NCBI GenBank assembly: GCA_020091685.1
Contig: CM034609.1
Span: 19,851,204 to 19,915,203, forward strand
Length of the DNA stretch: 64,000 nucleotides
From: Lutjanus erythropterus
Lineage: Eukaryota > Chordata > Actinopteri > Lutjaniformes > Lutjanidae
Reading direction: 5' to 3'
Shown here: piece after piece, positions 1 to 10,558 of the stretch
Numbering within the stretch: position 1 is the stretch's first letter
Layout of the letters: every line of letters begins with the position of its first letter
Program-made: the position numbers and the translations under genes
The notes under the pieces: generated by a model
What the model saw: only the letters and a program-made list of their open reading frames with translations
Database searches by the model: none
What the model was told of the DNA's origin: nothing

Positions 1-818
1 AGTAACGTTGAGATCAGCAAAGACAAAGAGATGTTGAGTTACTTCTTAGCATCGGTTCAAGGATTACAGTCATTGTCAGTTTATTAGGTACATCTTTCTA
101 ACACTACTGCAGTCTAATACAACAGCCACATACTAAATCCTTCCCTCATAGATATAACTGGCGTGGACAAAATATTAGAAACACCTCTCAGAGACACGAT
201 TCAATAGAAACTGCAGCTGTTAAACTGATCATAAAGTTGAATTAATAGTTTTCACATTATAGCCTTCATGAAGGTAGCATTTATTGCAGGGCTGTTGCGT
301 GAGACTGCTGTAGCTTATCTAGGTGTACCAGATAAACCCTTTGGTTTTGGAGACCTTTTCAAATCCAATTGTAGAAACTCAAAGCAGAAATGAGGATGTT
401 TTTCTTTGATTTCTTTTGCTTCTTTGACATTTTGGACCAGCAACCAGCGAGGACTGAAATGATAAGACATTTGTTAATATGTCTACCGACTGAACTGACT
501 AAGAATAATCTTCAAATTCAGCAAAGTGCGAGTTACAGAAGGGCACACGGACGACAGATGAAGATATCAGGTTCTGTCTCTTCTTGTTTCAGTCTCCAAG
601 CAGTGGTCTGGCTCCTTGTGCTGAAACTTCAAAAGGTGATTGATGATTTTAATTAGATGTTGGGACCCTACTGGGAGCTGACAGCGAGCTAGAGTGCCCT
701 CTTTTGGGCTTGGAGGACTCTGGCTCTGACCCAAACACACTGGTGGCTGATTACCTACAGTGATAGAGGCAGACAGGGTCGCCCTATTTATACCGTCACT
801 TCTAATAATCATGTTTAA
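1..818 (-). other. plppr5 intron 1, distal part, no feature seen
   Basis: This stretch lies within the presumed intron 1 of plppr5. It is AT-rich with scattered short ORFs on both strands, none resembling a protein. No PLPPR exon 2 (expected to start around a VGE motif) was found here. Confidence 0.5.
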
Positions 819-826
819 CTTCTAAT

Positions 827-1774
827 CTGTAGTTACAGTTACTCAAGTACTGCACTTGAGTTCAAATTTAAAGTACTTGTACATTACTTCACACTTGTTT
901 TCATGTCACTTTCTACTTCTATTCTACTACATTTCTGAGGGAAATACTGAATTTTTTACTCAGCTACATGGAAGCTTTAGTTTCTGGTCACTTTACAAAT
1001 TATATGTTTTCATACACGACATATGAAGAGCTTATGAAATATATTTTGTTGTGAATTAAATTACCAAACTTTTTCTACATGTACAGCTGAAATGATTAGT
1101 GGCTTAACCTTTTAGTCGATTTACAGTTTAGTTTATTAGTTTATTTGTAAGGGACAATAACAGGAAAACATTGACAGTTGTAAGTATGTGTTTAAAGCTG
1201 AAGCTAATTTCTAAAACCAGTTCATTGATGGGATGACATAATCATTGTCATTATTCATTCAGCTTCCCAAATGTAAAGATATTCACATTTCAATCATTTA
1301 AACTATTTTTGAGTAATTTTAATCATTTTGTGATTTGAACAAAACATACGCTGTGAAGGTGTCAGTTTGGACTTGTAACATTTCTCACTATCTTTAGAAT
1401 TTTTACAAACCAAACAATCAATTGATTCATGAAAAAACAAAAAAAAACAAAAAAAAAAACAGATTAATCATTACTAAAAATTTTCATTATTTGCAGTCCA
1501 GTACAAAGTAGTTCAAAATTAGCTCCACCTCAACCAACTACACCCTTAAAATCCTGCTTTTACATTAATGCATGAGTAATAATGATCTAATGATTTAATA
1601 TATAGTAGTAGAACACTCACTGGGGATGTTTTTGCATGGAGTACTTTAACTTTTAACACTTAAAGGACATTTTCCTGATTATACTTGCATACTTTTACCA
1701 GTAACAGAGTATTTTTACTTTGTGGTATTTGCACTTTAGCTAAACTAACACCCTGAAAACTTCTTCCACCACTG
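827..1774. mobile_element. hAT-type non-autonomous element, 948 bp, target duplication CTTCTAAT
   Basis: The element is flanked by a perfect 8-bp duplication CTTCTAAT (819-826 and 1775-1782), the size typical of the hAT superfamily. One end reads CTGTAGTTACAG and continues ACTCAAGTACTGCACTTGAG. The other end reads CAGTGGTGGAAG on the opposite strand, which matches the well-known fish repeat with AGTACTTTTACTT motifs. No transposase is encoded. The middle is interrupted by an unrelated segment (about 1078-1498), listed separately. It lies in plppr5 intron 1. Confidence 0.8.
1078..1498. mobile_element. nested hAT-like repeat inside the 827-1774 element
   Basis: The outer repeat breaks off near 1072 and resumes near 1498 (AGTACAAAGTAGTT, then AGCTCCACCTCAACC). 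The intervening segment starts CAGCTGAAATGATTAGTGGC and ends with GATTAATCATT and ATTTGCAGTCC. This is a decayed form of the common fish repeat whose ends read AGCTGAAACGATTAGT and AATCGTTGCAGC. No target duplication could be placed because both ends are worn. Confidence 0.6.
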
Positions 1775-1782
1775 CTTCTAAT

Positions 1783-3265
1783 GCTGTATGTCTCTGTCTT
1801 TCTTGTATTCATTGCTATAAAGACAAAATTGACATTGTAAAGATCAAAAGACACCTTAATTTAAAATACAATGCTACATACCATCATGTTGCTTGGCAAC
1901 AACATGCTATGATAGATCTGAATCTCTTCCTTAAAATCATATAAAGGTCACAACTCTCTTTGTATTGACGGTGGCCGGCTTTTGTGCCACGCAGCCACTT
2001 AATCAGCAAACATGAGGCTCTGATTTGCTGCTGCACCAGATAAAGAGAGATCAGGCTCCTCGGGAAGCAGAGGCAAATGGCAAAGCACGTTTGCACCAGA
2101 CTGGTGCTATCACACAGAGTTACTGCTGTGATTTACCTTGCTGCTCGTTACACACACCGCAGCCTCTGTCAGCACAGGTTAGGGCAGACTAGCTGGTGTA
2201 AGTAATGTGCTTTGACCCAGATCAACTTACAAAGTAATTTACCCTCAGCTAGGGCAGCTTTGGAGGTCTGCTTGGGTTGGATCAGTGAGTGTAGCTTAGC
2301 ACCGAGGAGAGCAACTATTTTATATTTAACACATAAATAATAACGAAGTGATGGTGCAGGTGTGAAGTTACAGTGTGAAGTCGATCAGCAGACAGACAGA
2401 GACTCCTTTCATTTTGGTTAGATTCTCCCAGTAATTCTGTAAAATAAATTACTGGATGGTACTGTGATGAAATACATTCATGCTGGTGTTTATATTGATA
2501 TTTCACAATAAATTCATATAAATTGATATTTCATGGGTTGGAAATGGCTCAAAACACCACCTATTGTTTTAGATCATCCTGAGCCTTGCATGAGCCTTAG
2601 ATGCTGCTCAAGAAATTTATATGAAAAAAGTAAAAATCAAAGAAATAAGAGGCTCATCATTCACAGACTATTCTAATTTAAAATTTTGCCACGTTTGACA
2701 GCTGTAAAAGCTTCACCAGACTACATTCTTTCCCTTGATGATGATCCCACGATAAACTGCAGGACTACAGATACACACTGACAATCCAGCATGGACACAC
2801 ACTCACCACAGAGCTTCTCAGCCTGTCTGAGCCACTAGCATTAGCTCAGCTAGCTACAACACAGATACAACACAGATTTTTTTTTCAACAAAGGATCATA
2901 ACTGTGCTTGTAGTGGTTGTCAAAGCCATTTTTGCCATTTTTAAAATTATGCAGTTACACTTTAATGGAAAACGTGAGGGAAAAAAAAACAGCTGCTCCC
3001 TAATTTTGAGAAAAGAGCTGCTAAATAAACAGTTCATTTTTTAATACCACATCTCACAAGGAGAGAATGAAATAAAAGATCAATCTACTCAACTACCCCC
3101 CCAAAAAAAGTTTAGACTACCCCTCTCTTCAGCTAAAAGAAAGAATATGAGCCCTCCCCATTTTCTGACACACCCACACCTGACAACTTTTTTGTATTCC
3201 ATATATTGCTTTTGAACATAATGCATCACTGTTTCCAAAATGAGCTTTTTGTAACATTTAGACTA
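1783..3265 (-). other. plppr5 intron 1, middle part
   Basis: No gene or exon was recognised. The stretch is AT-rich. The segment around 2990-3180, with AGTTTAGACTACCCCTCTC, looks like a worn interspersed repeat, but I could not delimit it. Confidence 0.4.
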
Positions 3266-3746
3266 GATTGCACCAACAAAGATTAATTTAATCTTAGATT
3301 AGTTCTAAGCCGAGTTTAGCAAATCTAGGTTTAAAATACATAAATCCATCCATGTAAAATTAAGAGCTCTGCTGCATAATTAAAAAAGAATCTTAGTTTA
3401 ACCCAAATTAAAATAAATAAACAAACTTGCACACTGTGAGGACCTACAAAGGATCCCATAAAGTAAGGGTGAAAGCTGATTACTTATGGCTGCTCTGTTA
3501 CTTCAGAGCACATTAAACCTACATTGTTTGCTAGCTAGCTAAAATGTTGGCCTACTCATGATGGCTCAACAGAGAGGAACTAATTTATTTTCCTTTATGA
3601 ACAACTTGTTGGTTGAATTAATGTAGCAATATGGCAAAATAATATAAGAGAGGTTTAAATGTTATCTCTCTGAATTTTAGTCTAGTTTGATGCAAGTCAA
3701 ACCATGATTTAATCAGGTTTAAAAATTAATCCTTGTTGGTACAACC
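3266..3746. mobile_element. MITE-like element, 481 bp, with 24-nt inverted ends
   Basis: Left end 3266-3289 reads GATTGCACCAACAAAGATTA. The reverse complement of 3723-3746 reads GGTTGTACCAACAAGGATTA. Over 24 nt the two ends differ at only three positions. The interior is AT-rich with no ORF, and no clear target duplication was found. Size and structure suggest a non-autonomous DNA transposon within plppr5 intron 1. Confidence 0.6.
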
Positions 3747-4213
3747 CAGCTGTCAACTTCATCAGTGACGTGAACTTACTGTATCACTAATCATGCACAT
3801 CATTTTGGTCTTCTGTGGGTCCTAATATAACTTTACTTAAAATATTTCCAGTGTGTTTTGTGGCAATGAGACAAACTGTACACATTATAATAACCCATGA
3901 CCTTCCTTCTTGCCATCAGCTGCTGCACACTAACAGGATCTGTGTCTGTTCTGTGCTGCAGTTGTAAGATATTCCTGTCTTTGCAGTGGAGTGCAGGCAG
4001 TGGTATTGTTTGTGCATGTAATCCGGTCAGGTTATTTATCTGCTTTGTATTGTGGCTGTAGGCTGGTTCTGTCTGTGGTGTTCTCTGTGGCTTTTTTGTG
4101 GTCTGCTGGGGATGTAAGTGGTTAAGGTATGTGTCAGTGCTCAGAGTCAGTGCCAGGTGTTATGCATTTCACGCTCACCGCCTTCTGTCCCACTTGGGGC
4201 TCAACAGCTACCC
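3747..4213 (-). other. plppr5 intron 1, proximal part
   Basis: No exon, RNA gene or recognisable repeat was seen. Short ORFs lack any protein signature. The stretch runs into a CA-rich tract near the first coding exon. Confidence 0.4.
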
Positions 4214-4250
4214 TCACACACACAAACACACACACACACACAAAAAAAAA
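4214..4250. repeat. interrupted CA microsatellite followed by poly(A)
   Basis: CACACACA with one AA interruption, then a run of A. It lies in plppr5 intron 1. Confidence 0.85.
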
Positions 4251-4532
4251 CAGTACATGCCCCCCCTCTAAATTGCCTCTCTTTGTGCTCATTGTCTCTT
4301 TTTCTCACCTATCATCTCCAGTTTTTCTCTTCAGAAGGCATCTGCTGCCTGTCATTATCGCTCTGTCTTGACTCCAACTTTTCGCACTTTTGCTTCTTTC
4401 TGTTGCTTTCTTTATTTTTTGTCTCTTTGACTGCTCTTCTGCCTGTCTCTTTCTTCCTCTAATGACCTGTCTGCCCTTCCCCATTACATCTCTGTGTTGT
4501 CTGAGTTGATTCTTGCCTCTGTTTTATCTCTC

Positions 4533-4535
<3 letters not shown>

Positions 4536-4593
<58 letters not shown>
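4536..4593. repeat. perfect (AC)29 microsatellite
   Basis: 58 uninterrupted bases of alternating A and C in plppr5 intron 1, about 325 bases from the donor site. A long, perfect tract like this is probably polymorphic. It produces false threonine/histidine and cysteine/valine ORFs on both strands. Confidence 0.95.
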
Positions 4594-4595
<2 letters not shown>

Positions 4596-4910
4596 GCCTG
4601 CCTCAAGGATGGAGGGGGTTACCACCATGCAGCTTGCCAATCTGCTCAGTATATCAGTGGTGCAGCACACACACACCAGAGATGATTCATCGGAAGAAAG
4701 ACTGCTAAAACTCACAAATCATACAAAGCAGAAAGCGATCATCACTCTCTCATACACTTTGACAGCACATAGAGAAAACAATTCAAACACGTCAACTTTG
4801 ACAACTTCTTACTTTCTTTTACAGCTTATCCATTTTCAGCACAAACACTTGCACACTTTTCTGAAACACACCTCCCTCTATCTCTCCACGTTTAATAATA
4901 AATACACCCA

Positions 4911-4918
4911 ACTCTTAC
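4911..4918 (-). other. plppr5: 5' splice site of plppr5 intron 1
   Basis: On the minus strand the exon ends ACG and is followed by GTAAGAGT, close to the consensus GTAAGT donor. The intron is phase 0, so the exon contributes exactly 68 codons. The reading frame continues only ten codons past the donor before a stop, as expected for an intron. No matching acceptor and exon 2 were recognised between here and base 1. Confidence 0.85.
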
Positions 4919-5122
4919 CGTAACGGTGGGGATGGCTGTGACGAGCGAGTAGATGAGCACAGGGGGGATCTTGCTGGTGTCGTCCGGACCCGGGTAGGGT
5001 TTGGAGAAGGTCTTGTCGTAGCAGAAGAAGCCTTGGATGTGCACGGGGAAAGTGTCCGTGTACTCGAAGTAGTAAGCCAGCAGCACCGTCCCAGCCATGA
5101 TCACCAGCTGGAAATAGAACAT
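4919..5122 (-). CDS. plppr5: plppr5, first coding exon (68 codons, partial gene)
   Basis: This exon encodes the N-terminus of a phospholipid phosphatase-related protein (PLPPR/PRG family). These are six-pass plasma-membrane proteins of neurons, related to lipid phosphate phosphatases but lacking key catalytic residues; PLPPR5 is linked to filopodia and neurite formation. Residues 4-19 are a hydrophobic first membrane span (FQLVIMAGTVLLAYYF). Next come EYTDTF (20-25), GFFCYD (31-36) and KPYPGP (41-46) in the first extracellular loop, then the start of span 2 (LIYSLV, 56-61). The ATG at 5122 is the first in frame after an in-frame stop at 5252-5254. The exon ends at 4919 before a consensus donor GTAAGAGT, phase 0. 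The MFYFQ-VIMAGTV start and FEYTDTF fit PLPPR5 best; PLPPR2 shares TDTFPVH-QGFFCYD, and PLPPR1 shares LVIMAGTVLLAYYFE. As I recall it, human PLPPR5 has about 11 extra N-terminal residues. I cannot tell whether this is the fish a or b copy. Later exons are outside the window. Confidence 0.87.
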
Positions 5123-5271
5123 TATCCCTCCGTTAGGAAGCGAGAGGACGAGAGGTGAAGAAGAGGACGGAGAGGCGGAGGAGGTGGAGGTGGAAGAGGA
5201 GGAGGAGGAGGAGGAGGAGAGGAAGAGGGAAGAGTCGAGCCCCTGTTCCCCTCAGCCACGGGGAGATGCAT
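5122..5271 (-). CDS. upstream ORF in the plppr5 leader, 49 codons, stop overlaps the main start
   Basis: An ATG at 5269-5271 opens a 49-codon frame whose TAA (5122-5124) shares one base with the plppr5 ATG, giving TAATG. The peptide begins MHLPVAEG and has a proline-rich centre, because the CCT/TCC triplet run is read as proline. It ends SRFLTEG. If transcription starts upstream of 5271, ribosomes would meet this frame first, and the overlapping stop/start could allow re-initiation. The coding bias comes from the pyrimidine repeat and there is no protein homology, so the peptide is probably not functional; any effect would be regulatory. Chance occurrence is possible. Confidence 0.3.
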   Translation of the reverse strand: MHLPVAEGNRGSTLPSSSPPPPPPPLPPPPPPPLRPLLHLSSSRFLTEG

Positions 5272-5560
5272 AGGAAATAGGGGCCGAGAGAGAGACAGAG
5301 TGAGAGTGTCTGGATCCGAGAGAGACAAGAAGACAAGAAAGAGAAAAGCAAATGTGCAGGAGGCTTCTCTCTTCACCAGATGAAAACAGGAACAAAAAAC
5401 AGAATGAAAGAGGGCTCCGTGGCAGCACAAGCAGCAAAAAACAAAGAATTGCACGGGGAGCGAGCTAGAGAATGAGAGAGCCGTAGAGTGAGAGAGATAG
5501 GGAGGGAGTGAGATGGGAGGGAGTGAAAGGGGGAGCAGCCTTTCTGCTGCCAGCACTCAT
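5123..5560 (-). promoter_or_regulatory. plppr5: putative plppr5 5' UTR and proximal promoter, pyrimidine-rich
   Basis: This is the sequence immediately 5' of the plppr5 start codon. On the gene strand it is a long run of C and T with CTC/TCC triplets (densest at 5143-5245), followed by CT-rich sequence to about 5560. In this frame a stop lies at 5252-5254 and no ATG follows it before 5122. The bases before the start are GGATA, giving an A at -3. No TATA box or initiator could be placed with confidence, so the transcript start and any non-coding exon are unknown. Confidence 0.45.
5186..5222. repeat. GGA triplet run inside a polypurine tract
   Basis: GAGGAGGAGG repeats on the + strand sit within about 100 bases of near-continuous purine (5143-5240) in the plppr5 leader. 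Mirror-symmetric polypurine tracts can form triplex DNA. The tract is also a likely length polymorphism. Confidence 0.8.
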
Positions 5561-7489
5561 GAAATCTACTACAGTTGAGCTGTGGGTGTATATGTAGATA
5601 CCGTGTGTGTGTGTGTGTGTGTAGTGTGTTTTCGCAGACATGTGCTTCTCACCATCAGCTGACGTCTCCATTAAAAAGTTTAACTCCTAAAACACTTCTG
5701 GAAACTTCAACACTCTCATGTCTGAAATGAAAAACAATATTTTTTCTCATTTTTGTTCATATCCTCAATTTGTTCTTTGTTTGTACCCATCGATTTCTAG
5801 GATTCACCAATGTTTTTAAAATGTTTTTTTTAACTAAATCTGCTAATAAATAGGCAGTTGAGGTATCTGCTTTATTATACTGTTTCATGTTTCCTTTTAG
5901 CGGGATAAGAGTCATGTTAAGTTACTGCTGTGGAAAAGCCCAAATATTTTCTGATTTTGTTGCTTCACAACAAAAGCTTTTAGATAACAAAATAATGAAG
6001 GACTTTTGTTTTGAAGAATTTATAGGAAATACAGTGCTTATCCACTGATTTACAGTTGCCCAACTCAAGACAAGTGCTTCATCAGTAAATACACACCTTC
6101 AAACCGCTGCACACTCAGCTGTACTGGGCTGATGCTGATGAGTCAAACCGAGTCAAGCCAAGCAGCTCATGTGCATGAAAAATGAACAAAAGTGGCGACA
6201 GCCTTCATTTCCTCTGTCAAAAAGGAGCAAAAATTAGTGTGTCATGTTTTCATTACTGGCATTCAGAAGTGGAGCCAATAAATACCAGAGACTATAATTC
6301 GAAGATGTTCATGAAGCCCCTAAACTGATATAATGTAATAAAATACATTGCATTAAAAAAATTATACAGAAAAAATATTTACAATACAAAAAATGTAACT
6401 TGCTTTTTGTTTTTCCAGCAACCATTTGATCAAACAAATTAAAATGGAATTTATCTAACTTATCTAACTTTCTTCAGTCTCTCACTTCAGTTACCGTGCG
6501 TCCGTCTGCTGACACGCCATTTGCAGCATCACAGATGTTTTGCCATTTTTTATTTTTCTGTAGTGCCAGTACTGACACTCAGTCAAATCACAGGATTACT
6601 TTGTCTAACTTCATTTAACGTGTGTCCATTTCACTACTGCTGAAGTGCTTCTTTTTTTTCTTTTCTTTTTTCTTTTAGGGGGTGTTGTCTATGCTAATAA
6701 ACAATTGGCCATGCTTTTCCTGTTGAAGATCCACTGAGATTCATCATTCAGCACACCTGGGTAAGAGCAGAACATTTGGTGCATCTGGAGTCGACTTCTC
6801 TTATTTTTTTTCTCTTTACAGAAAATTGAGAGAAAATAAAAGCAACAATTTAAGAGAGTGTTGCTGCATGAGGCTCAGTGATGTCTAAATATCAAACATG
6901 TTTTTGGAAGTGAAAAGAAGCAGCTCAGTGTTCGATTACACATTTCAATTTGTGATAAGTGCACAATAGAGAGTACATAACACTTCCCCATGACACTATT
7001 TTGCAGCAGCACCACCATCGCTGCATCCTGAGCTTAGCGCCGCCCAAGATGTTTGTGATTGGTTTAAAGAGGTGCAAACAAGGCAGGGCATTTTTTTTCC
7101 TCTAGAGAAGAATGTGTATGTGTGGAGCCACACCTTTCTCCGGTGCTGAGCAGTGTGGAGAGACGGCTGGCTACGTGAGACTAATCTGTATCTGATGGAT
7201 GTGTGGATAGTCAACTGTTTGCAAAGAAGCTCTAAACCTTAAAGGTAAAAACCATGTCAGTGTTGTGTTTACAACTTGCCGTCAGTTATTGCAGGCCTAA
7301 ATTAAAGTAATTATGAAATGGAATACATACACACACATAAATGCACACATATTTGTAAAGATACTCTGACAGACAAAAACAAATTCATTAAAATTAAAGA
7401 TCCAGAACAATCACCTTTGACTATGGTGAAAATAAAGCCATGGATTGTAACAACATGTAGTTATTTGAAAATTGAAATATTGATATCAT
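5561..7489. other. 5' flank of plppr5, no gene recognised
   Basis: Contains a GT microsatellite (5603-5622) and a pyrimidine tract (6650-6676), otherwise AT-rich unique-looking sequence. Small ORFs carry no protein signature. Any distal promoter element or non-coding first exon of plppr5 would be expected here, but none could be identified. Confidence 0.4.
5603..5622. repeat. GT microsatellite upstream of plppr5
   Basis: Ten GT units followed by GTAGTGTGT. The position about 480 bases upstream of the start codon makes it part of the proximal flank. Confidence 0.9.
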
Positions 7490-7494
7490 ATTAA

Positions 7495-8060
7495 AGCTAC
7501 TATAAGGAACTCTCAAATCATGCTGATTTTGGAGGCCCCTTTGGACAAAAGCAGATGTGTTTCCACTGTAAAAACAAAAGATGTAACATATAAAATAAGA
7601 TTATCTACATAAAAATCTTCTCCTGCCTCATTTGAACTGGCTAATGTACGACTCACTGTAACTTTACCTGTGAAAATTTAAACATGGGCTTGTTTCATCT
7701 GATTTCAAGAACAATACAGAAATAGATGATCTTCTCATGGAAGGTTTCGTTATCTTACATGGGTAGAGGCATCAGTAATAAATTAAGACAGTTTCATAAC
7801 CAGTTAAAAAGTCATTGCAGTAGCTTTCATATAAGATAAATAATACAGTGCCTCTTGTCTTGTCTCTTGCCTGTTTTTGATCACTATCAACTCCTGAGGG
7901 AAATATCTGACTCTATAGCTGCTAAATGTTTCACTATGTTTACCAGATGGTCGCTGGGCAGTTCTGGGCAGTAGTGCCAGCAGAGGTTTTCACTGACAAC
8001 AGCTGCCTGCTGCTAGAAACAAGATTGATGAGACTGTGAACCAAAACCAAAACAGTAAAG
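7495..8060 (+). repeat. dispersed repeat family A, copy 1
   Basis: The segment about 7615-7830 aligns by eye with 52590-52800 and, at its end, with 18070-18145. Shared motifs are ACTCACTGTAACTTT, TTGTTTCATCTGATTTCA, GGCATCAGTA-TAAATT and GTTTCATAACCAGTTAA, then GTAGCTTT. The downstream part (7895-8050), with CTGAGGGAAATATCTG and GCTGCTAAATG, matches 63070-63160 and 63419-63500. No ORF. I recognise it as a common percomorph repeat but cannot name it. Confidence 0.65.
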
Positions 8061-8830
8061 TTGTGGGCTGTAAAAAAAAAGGCTGAAAGGAACTAATTAA
8101 AAAAAAGGAGATAAAACCCTCTATGATTTATTCACTGCAAGAAATGTCCTATGCATTACATATTTGATCCCATGTTAATATAAAACAGCTTGATTAATGC
8201 AGCTTTAGTATTTAAGAATTTTCACCATTCATTTTTTCCCCTTTTGTTCTTCCAATGTTTCTTTGAATGGCAGTTGACATACCATCACTCAGCATCTGCA
8301 CACAAATGTTCTGCCACGGGAAATTTAAGAATTGGATGTAATGACATGGTGTTGCACTTGAGGACAGACAGGAGAGGCTGAGAGTGGCGGTCTGAGGCAC
8401 TCTGGGATGTTCAGCTTGAAGTCACATCACTCTGACTGGAGACACGGCTCCGCCCACAGCTGCGGCACAAACACTTGCACATGGCATGAACAATATACTA
8501 CTTTACATGTACATACTGTATGTATGCATGAAACCAAACACCCACATCACATACAGAGAGAAATATTTGTGTGTGTGTGTGTGTAAACAATGGGTCACTG
8601 TTTCTTTATTTGTACTTACTTGTACTTTATTTTTGTGCCTCCCTTGAGAAAGACACGTTTTGCGATTTGCCGTTGTCATAGTGAAGAAATTACTGAGGAA
8701 TCAGGTTTATATTATTATGATGTATTTTTAGTACCTCTGCATCACAAATGTGATTGTAATGACAAGTTTTTTTTCGGTTTGATGGTGTTAATATGCCACT
8801 TTCTGACCAAAAGTTGAACAAAGATCATAC
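8061..8830. other. intergenic, no gene recognised
   Basis: Mostly unique-looking AT-rich sequence with a short GT microsatellite at 8569-8584. ORFs here have no protein signature. Confidence 0.4.
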
Positions 8831-8831
8831 T

Positions 8832-8997
8832 GATTATTTTCACTGTCGAGTAATCTGTTGATTATTTTCTCAATTAAGCGATTAGTTGTTTGGTCTATAA
8901 AATGTCTAAGCAATGGTGAAAAATATTCAAACAGATTACTTTGTGATCAGAAAAGTTGGTGATTAATTTATTAATCGATTAATCGTTGCAGCTCTAA
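8832..8997. mobile_element. internally deleted hAT-like repeat fragment
   Basis: Both ends of the fish ATTAATCG-rich repeat are present: TGATTATTTTCACTGTCGAG and TTGGTCTATAAAATGTCT on one side, ATTAATCGATTAATCGTTGC then AGCTCTAA on the other. The usual interior between them is missing. No target duplication was seen. It belongs to the same broad family as 1078-1498 and 58291-58485. Confidence 0.65.
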
Positions 8998-10558
8998 ATC
9001 GTACAAACAGCTATTGCTTCTGACTCTTTATGTGTGATTTTTTTTGGTGGATGTTTATGTTGGAGGTGAGGGGCTGCACACACACACACACACAATGGGA
9101 GCGCTTTGGTGGGTTTGCTTTGGGCGAGAGGGGGTGTTTGATATGCGTGAGTCATGAAGCTTTCCCTTGTTTTTCGTGTTTGGTCCCGTAGTGCTCCTCC
9201 CCTGCATTTACCCACCATATTGTGACTGGCTCTGACTCATTCTTGTTAGTGCTAAACTGAAGGAACACCAGTAATTCACAACGCCGTCTTAAAGTCAGCG
9301 GCATACTTATAGCTGGGCTGTTAAGATGCCTCCTTAATTCCCTCTTAGATACATGAAAAGGGCAAAAATGTGAGAATGGTGGCGATGCAATTCTGCTTGG
9401 AGCTATTGCAGGTCAGAGTTCATATTACTGAACTTTAACCTGCAAATCCACACATCCAGCTGATAGAAGCATTGCTTTTCTTGGTCAGAGTCATCCTCTG
9501 TGACTCTGGGTTTCTTCTCATCACCACATTTAAAACACTGCGCTACAAAACAGCACAAAGCAGCATGAGCTCAGACGTAATGTACCATAAGACTAAGTGT
9601 GCATTTATGTAGCTTTAAAAAGATGGAAAACAGGGCTGAGTTACTTCCACTATGCCTAACATGTGCACTCGTGCATAGCTACAAACTCACTTTTTCTCAA
9701 ACTCAAAATCATACTGAGCAGCCAGCTGTTAGCGAGTTGTTTTGCCGAACCTGTTATGCGGGTGACAGCAACTCTTTCACACCCTGATATCTCCCTTATA
9801 GTCCCCCTGCTCTCCCTTTAACACTCCCTCACACTCTTCTACCCACCATCATCTAGAGACTCCTGTATTCTTCCCTTTCCTTTTTTCTTTCTTTCTTGAC
9901 CTCTCATCAAAAAGGGGCTGCCATTAATAGAAAAAGGGGACAGGCTTCACAGTATGGAACCCATCCCAGTCTGACCTATTTTAGCGTGCAGATGGAAAGG
10001 CAGATCAATAGCAAAGAAAGAGCTTGTCAAGATGAAAGGTCACATTACGACACTTCAAGTTGGGAGCTGTCACAGGGAGACATGAGGCTGCGTGTTAGGA
10101 GTGTGAAGAGTGTGTGAAGACTGACGAGTGTCTTCTTCTATCCTTCTTAAGATGTCATCATCTCCCTCTGAGCCTGCCTTCATATCATTGCTTTGAAAAT
10201 ATACTTAATACCTGTCAGATTATCAAGCCATTACCACGCTACCGCCTCATTACACGCTGACATAAAACCGACTCAATTATTTCAGGTATCAGGTATTCTG
10301 AACGAGCCTCAGTTCCTTCCTCATGCTGTGGATACGAGCAACAAGTCTTACAGGAAATTAGTTTTTCATTGATTTCTGTGAGGCAGTATGAGAAGTGCTC
10401 ATCAGAGATAAGGAGAGGGCTTATCTGCTCTTCATGACTGATCTATTATGAATGAAAAGACATCGGTCAGTAATTAAGCGCACAGAGTTGGAATTTAGCT
10501 AGGATTAGTTTGGTGTTTTAACAGAAACATTACGTGTTTTAGTCCACTGCAGATACAT
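8998..10558. other. intergenic, possible conserved non-coding stretch
   Basis: Holds a CA microsatellite (9077-9094) and no recognisable gene. The part at about 10145-10490 has balanced composition, no repeat motif I know, and AT-rich transcription-factor-like words (CAGTAATTAAGC, AGATAAGG, CTTATCTGC). This makes it a candidate enhancer, by inference only. Confidence 0.3.

Noticed and set aside
1-4918. plppr5 exon 2 on the minus strand
   Set aside because: No frame with the expected VGE-containing continuation and an AG acceptor was found; it probably lies beyond base 1.
4494-4923. ORFs of threonine/histidine and cysteine/valine around 4500-4920
   Set aside because: They are translations of the (AC)29 microsatellite with chance extensions.
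4919-5122. Assignment of the exon to plppr2 or plppr1 instead of plppr5
   Set aside because: PLPPR1 and PLPPR2 open with an SIIPCF-VE-type segment absent here; the MFYFQ-VIMAGTV start and FEYTDTF fit PLPPR5 better, though TDTFPVH-QGFFCYD is also PLPPR2-like.
5122-5556. A 144-codon frame directly upstream of plppr5
   Set aside because: Its first codon is GTG and it is low-complexity pyrimidine-rich sequence; only the internal 49-codon ATG frame is worth noting.
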